Positions 59,373 through 64,000 of a DNA stretch of 64,000 nucleotides are shown here, one piece after another (position 1 is the stretch's first letter; each line of letters begins with the position of its first letter). The stretch lies in assembly GCF_905475395.1 (NCBI RefSeq), contig NC_058339.1:12036001-12100000 (forward strand). The letters run 5' to 3'. Origin of the DNA: Chrysoperla carnea. Taxonomy: Eukaryota > Arthropoda > Insecta > Neuroptera > Chrysopidae. A model generated the notes under the pieces. That model searched no databases, was not told the origin of the DNA, and worked only from the letters and a program-made list of their open reading frames with translations. The position numbers and the translations under genes are program-made.

Positions 59373-60792
59373 GTTTCCAAAAATCACAAAAACTTCGTAG
59401 ATCATCGGGCTTTTTATTATTAATTTATCGTTCAAAGTTGACTGAAAAAATGATGAATCATATAGGTTATCCTTTTCAATTGGATATTTCTTTTCCAAAA
59501 TCTAGAGAGTGTGATAAAAAACTATCTAAAATATTTAGACAATCTTGTAGTTTATAATAATATCATAAAATTATAAGATTGCCGATGATATAAAAACAAA
59601 ATTTTAATTTAATTATAAGTTCATAGAAGATCCATCATTTGATGAACATGATGGATCCAGACCATAAAAAAAAAATCGTTAAACTATAAAAGTTGAAAAT
59701 TGCGATTTGGCTTGAATGCTCCTTTACTATTGAGTTTTGGACAAAAGTATATAAGGCATTTTCGACTTAAAATTGTCCAAAGAATACGCTCTTAAGCTAT
59801 CTCCATCGAGTCCCGTGACACCCTGTATACACATGTTCCCAGACGTTTGCTATATCCTGTATAATTAATGAAGCACTTCAGTATTACAAAAAAAAAAAAA
59901 AACAATGGACAAATATTGTGTACTTTTATTGGAAAGGATGTAATAATCTATTTTGTAGTAAATCCCCAGTCTTGACATATATTATGGAGAACTGTATGGC
60001 TGTATGGCCTTAACACTACTAGACGTGATTTAGTTTAATAACACCACATTTGGCGGTCATTTAATATTCAACAATTTCAATAATCAATTGTTTCAATTAC
60101 TTGAATAAATTAAAAATACATTTCAACTTATTATATTTTTTTTTTAAATATATAACTATTAAAATAGAAAAACTTTATTAATTATTAAATTTGTCTTAGA
60201 GGCTTGAAAAAGACTCAAATTTGGCCGAAACGTTGGCAAACCAAAAATTAACAATCAAATAAAATTTATTTGTGTCCTACATTCCCAAGAAATCCAAAAA
60301 TTGACTTAAAACACTGGCCTTAAGTATTCCGGGCATTAAATAATCTACCAAAAAATATTTAAATTGGTAATATTTGCGATGTTGTAAAAATTTGTATGGC
60401 CTCCATTTATTAGTAAATATTTATAATATTCAGTTAACTTTCATTATTATTCAAACTAGAGACAAAATTTATCAATAATGTTGGTAAATTTTAATAACTT
60501 CAACATATATTTTTTGTCGTTTAATAAAATTTTAAAAATAGGACCAAAATGTTTATGTAAAATTAAAACATAAAATGTAGATGTGCAACTTTCTAGTTGA
60601 ACGAAAAAGATAATGAAAATAATCATTTTATTGGAAGAATGATTCTAATTTACAGCATAACGAACAACAAACTGTGCTGTATGATCTGGTACGTTACATA
60701 TAGTATAGGAGCTGACATGCATTTTTATGTAAAAAAAATCCAACCGTTTGATGATTAGGTTGTAGCCTACAGAACAACACTCTTTTTGTTAA
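59373..60792. other. Gene-free stretch with retroelement-like wording
   Basis: Near 60190-60240 'cttgaaaaagactcaaattt' followed by GGCCGAAACGTTGGC is a phrase typical of retroelement noncoding ends. Nothing else was recognised. Confidence 0.3.
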
Positions 60793-61096
60793 ATGATTAA
60801 CAGATACTTGAAACTTCCTGAGTGGCTTCCTTTTCGCGAGTCTACCAAACTTTCTCCCTATGACTTTTTTTGAAAGTGCTGCGTTTTCAAATGAGCATGA
60901 TAAGGAGTTTGTGGAACACTATGACCACTTGATAACATTAATAAATATTAAACAATTCAGCAAAAAATACTTAAGGATAAGCAAAATATTGGACTCCCAA
61001 ACTCCCCAATTATCCGAAAACGGTGGGTTTCTCAATCAAGTGCAGAGGAATCAAAAGTCTTGTCTTATCTCAATCTATAAACTATCAGAACGTTAA
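60793..61096 (+). pseudogene. Possible odorant-receptor pseudogene fragment
   Basis: From the ATG at 60793 a short frame reads INRYLKLPEWLPFRESTKLS then PYDFF before a stop. This resembles the extracellular-loop motif of insect odorant receptors (LP.W.PFD..KSP.YE). In another frame a 78-codon stretch follows with FVEHYDHLITLINIKQFSKK, which recalls the receptor segment with a conserved HH/HY before the helix. The frame is broken between the two pieces and both ends are missing, so if it is a receptor it is a relic. The resemblance is weak, and chance is a real alternative. Confidence 0.28.
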
Positions 61097-63795
61097 GATT
61101 TGACATAAAAATGTATATTAGCTCTTAGACTAATAAAACAACATGACTTCACTTAATTGCTAGCATAAAACTTTCTAATTACTATCAATTTTACTATGTT
61201 TTAGAAGTAATAATTGAAAATAAACGCTTTTATTATTGCATATACTATTTTGATAGTAAACTAATTACTATTACTATCTAGTACTACTAAATGTCCATGT
61301 TACTAATAAATTAACAAATAGTAGCATACAGCGTTTCTATTATGAGAAAATTTTAATTTGAATGAATAGTATATACAGGGGTGTTAGAAAAGTACGGCAG
61401 AAATTTTTTTTGTATCGTTACTTTTCTTTCTATTACTAGACTTTCTATGCAAAGTTCTTTACATATAAATTAGAATTTCGAACTCAATTTCTGTCGAGTC
61501 CACGATAAAATATTTTTAATAAAAGTTGAACAATTTCCTAATTTAAAGTTTTAATAAAATCGGTTCATCCGTTGACAGCTACGATACCACAGACCTAGAA
61601 ATGAAAGAAGCAATAGCTTGAGAATTATTTACAGATATCCCGTGAGAACTGTAAAGAATCGAATTTTTATGTTCCCAAAACTTCATTGATGTTCGTATGT
61701 ACTCAAGAAATAAGCCTAAATTATTATATTATAATTAGAATTAATTATAAATTGTTAATCAGTTAATAATTTATACGATTAATTATTAAAATATGTTTGT
61801 GCTTTTAAAGAGTTAATTATTTAATCGATTGCCAGAAGATTTTATGTTTATATCAGTCATTCGAATAAATAATGTAAAATTAAAAAAACTGTATAGTTGA
61901 TCGTATACAAAATACTAATAAAAAGAAGTAGACGAAATTAATCAGTTGAATTTTTTTATTCTTTAAAACACTGGTTAACATTTGCTGACAATTTCTTAGA
62001 AATATTAATTTACATAAAGTTAAATTAAGAATTTAGTTAATTTAAGTGAAATTTATAATGTTAAAAAATGAAAATATATTAAAAATTTTATTGATATGGT
62101 TTGCTTTCAATTAACAACAATAATTAGTGTGGTTTTGCTAATTTAACAATAATTTGTCCACAGACGCTGCTCAATTATATTCGCTATCCTAATACATTGT
62201 TGATACAAACTGCTTAAAAGTAAGTTTTTTTTTTTAATTTTTACTAACAAAATTATGTATATATCTAGATAATCTTACCTGAAAACACTAGCAAATTACT
62301 CGAAAAATTAGTTTCTTCAAGAAAATGTTTCAAACACAAATTTGGTGAGAGAAAGAGGGGAGTTTATTGTGTTGATATACAAATTTTTCGGGTACGGAAT
62401 CCTAAACTCGCACTTGAAACATAGCCAAGAATACTCTTCATTAAATTACCTATCAAACGTAACAAAATCAAAATCGGTTCTTCTGTTGAAGCGCTACGAT
62501 GCCACAGACAGACGGACTGATACACACACATAGCGGTCAAACTTATAACACCCCTTGTTTTAGTTCGGGAGTTAAAAATGCATGATAAATAATCCATTTT
62601 TTTTTTAATAAAAATAATTATCAAAAATCATTACCTTCCCAATTTTGAAATTCGATCTATTATAAAATTGCCATGCTGTAACAAAAAGTTCGGAATACTT
62701 TTGTGTCAGTATCTCCAAGTCTATCTAAAGCTCATTACAAAAGTTTCTAAATTTAAGTAGGATATTTTTTGTGATAATTAACTGATAGGATAATAATAAA
62801 GATAAGGGAATTGTTATCATAAAAAGATAAAACGAAATTAATATTGCGTTTTATTCACTGCAATGAATATTCTTTTCTTTGCGTAAAACTGGCCAGATGA
62901 AAAAATTTGCATTTTTTATCCAAATTGTGATTTTGTTGATAAGTAATTTGGTTAATTAAAATCTAAAAGAAATTCTTCAAAATCTGTAAGGGTTACGAAC
63001 TTTGAAACTGAACTTCTAAGCAATCCCTTATGAGGTAACTGCTGAGAACCAAATAACTGGGGGCTACTAGATAACTAAAAATTTAGAATTTTATGTAATG
63101 ATTTGTTGGTAATGGGCTGTAATTATAATGAACATAATAAATATTAAATAATAAATATAAATATACTTTGTTTTAAACAAATCTATCTATATCTGTAAAT
63201 GATATCGAATATTTTATAAACACTAGAGGATTTTATCACTTCTGATAAAGGTATACGTCTGTTCATAATCATATATTTCTATAGATACTAGAACCTACTC
63301 ATTAAGTTTTGTTCCATTACATTTAAAAATAATATGTATTTTAAATTGTTTAATTTCTAAAGTGTTTTTCAAAATTTTTTTTTTCTTTTATTAATTTCAT
63401 ATATCAAATATCTATTCATATTTTTTAAACAAATAAGATTTGTTATGAATTTTTTAGTTGGTAAGTTTATTTTATCAAATTCCAATATTGACTGCTCTCT
63501 ATTCACTATTCAAGTTCAGAAATAGTTACATTTTGGGATAAAGCATTTCTTATGTAACTGTAAACAGTCCTCGTTGATGCATCTAGCAATCTAAACTTAA
63601 AGGGGTCAATGAAAATGAAAATCAGTTTCACAGAAACGTCCAAAAAAAAAAATCCAATGAGTCATTTAGGCATAGTTAATAAACTTAATTCCCCAATAAA
63701 CTTAATTCAATCCCCCAATTCTGGGTTAATTAATACCAGACTAATATTTCAATCCTATATTGACATCGATTAAAAAAATACTTTTACTTTTATAG
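61097..63795. other. Region upstream of epsin, with interspersed repeats
   Basis: A repeat with 'ctacgatgccacagacagac' and ATACACACACATAGCGGTCA lies at 62400-62580. A related one with GACAGCTACGATACCACAGA lies near 61480-61600, and a reverse copy near 690-835. No exon was seen until the epsin acceptor (TTTTACTTTTATAG) at 63795. Confidence 0.4.
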
Positions 63796-64000
63796 ATGAA
63801 GCGTCGTGACGATATGCAGGTAAACGTAGCTGGACTACGCCGGTGGACAAAAAATATTGCCCATAATTATTCAAATGCTCAAGTAAAAGTACGTGAAGCG
63901 ACCAGCAATGATCCATGGGGTCCGAGCAGTACACTTATGGCAGAAATTGCCGATTTGACTTATAACGTTGTGGCCTTTACAGAAATTATGCAAATGGTAT
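63796..64000 (+). CDS. lqf: Epsin / liquid facets, ENTH domain (partial, runs off the window)
   Basis: After a TTTTACTTTTATAG acceptor the frame is open to the window end. The ATG at 63814 begins MQVNVAGLRRWTKNIAHNYS, the standard epsin start. An in-frame ATG at 63796 would add MKRRDD. The visible part (AQVKVREATSNDPWGPSSTL, MAEIADLTYNVVAF) is the first ~62 residues of the ENTH domain, which binds PI(4,5)P2 at the plasma membrane and helps clathrin-mediated endocytosis; in flies liquid facets acts in Notch-ligand uptake. ENTH basic residues that contact the lipid (Arg and Lys in the first ~25 residues) are present. The acceptor directly before the start shows that a 5' exon exists further upstream. 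Confidence 0.93.
   Translation, partial: MKRRDDMQVNVAGLRRWTKNIAHNYSNAQVKVREATSNDPWGPSSTLMAEIADLTYNVVAFTEIMQMV

Overview
This window is from an AT-rich insect nuclear genome. Several recognisable animal genes are split by introns with normal GT/AG borders, many of them only 60-80 bases long. The spaces between them are filled with transposon debris and short satellites. The order of insect cannot be settled from this sequence alone. No ribosomal RNA gene, intact tRNA gene or CRISPR array was seen.

Layout. 0-7.4 kb: a possible first exon of a fuseless-like membrane protein on the minus strand (1.1-1.5 kb), an orphan terminal-exon candidate near 3.1 kb, a block of about 300-base tandem repeats (4.7-6.6 kb) and a broken hAT transposase tail (7.0-7.3 kb). 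7.45-9.94 kb: an uninterrupted 827-residue minus-strand ORF with a complete von Willebrand A MIDAS motif. Its base composition differs from the host exons and I could not assign its family; it is the most unusual protein here and may be of viral or transferred origin. 12.0-17.6 kb: two tandem mitochondrial enoyl-CoA hydratase (ECHS1) genes with identical intron positions, both with intact catalytic glutamates. 19.0-21.2 kb: ANKRD40, with repeats of two families in and around it. 22.5-24.5 kb: a Helentron-like repeat and a LINE reverse-transcriptase fragment. 24.65-27.5 kb: an RSL1D1-type ribosomal L1-domain gene carrying a foldback transposon in its first intron.

28.8-41.1 kb is one nested locus. 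The large splicing factor U2AF50 has a tiny first coding exon at 28.8 kb and the rest of its coding sequence at 38.0-41.1 kb. Its 9.2-kb first intron holds the whole single-exon Integrator subunit 8 gene (same strand) and a young, whole-looking Copia retrotransposon with identical LTRs, a 5-bp target duplication and an extra small membrane-type ORF. Splicing of U2AF50 has to pass over both.

42-45.4 kb: a two-exon gene for a small signal-anchored membrane protein and a single-exon TMEM53-type alpha/beta hydrolase, both on the minus strand. 45.4-63.8 kb is mostly gene-free: two local satellites (48.5-49.1 and 49.9-51.1 kb), Helentron-like ends, an uninterrupted copy of a 650-bp repeat and a possible odorant-receptor relic. 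At 63.8 kb the ENTH domain of epsin (liquid facets) begins and runs off the window, so much of the preceding 18 kb may be its 5' intron.

The host genes do not form one pathway. They cover mitochondrial beta-oxidation (ECHS1), nucleolar biogenesis (RSL1D1), snRNA/mRNA 3'-end and pause control (INTS8), 3' splice-site recognition (U2AF50) and endocytosis (epsin).
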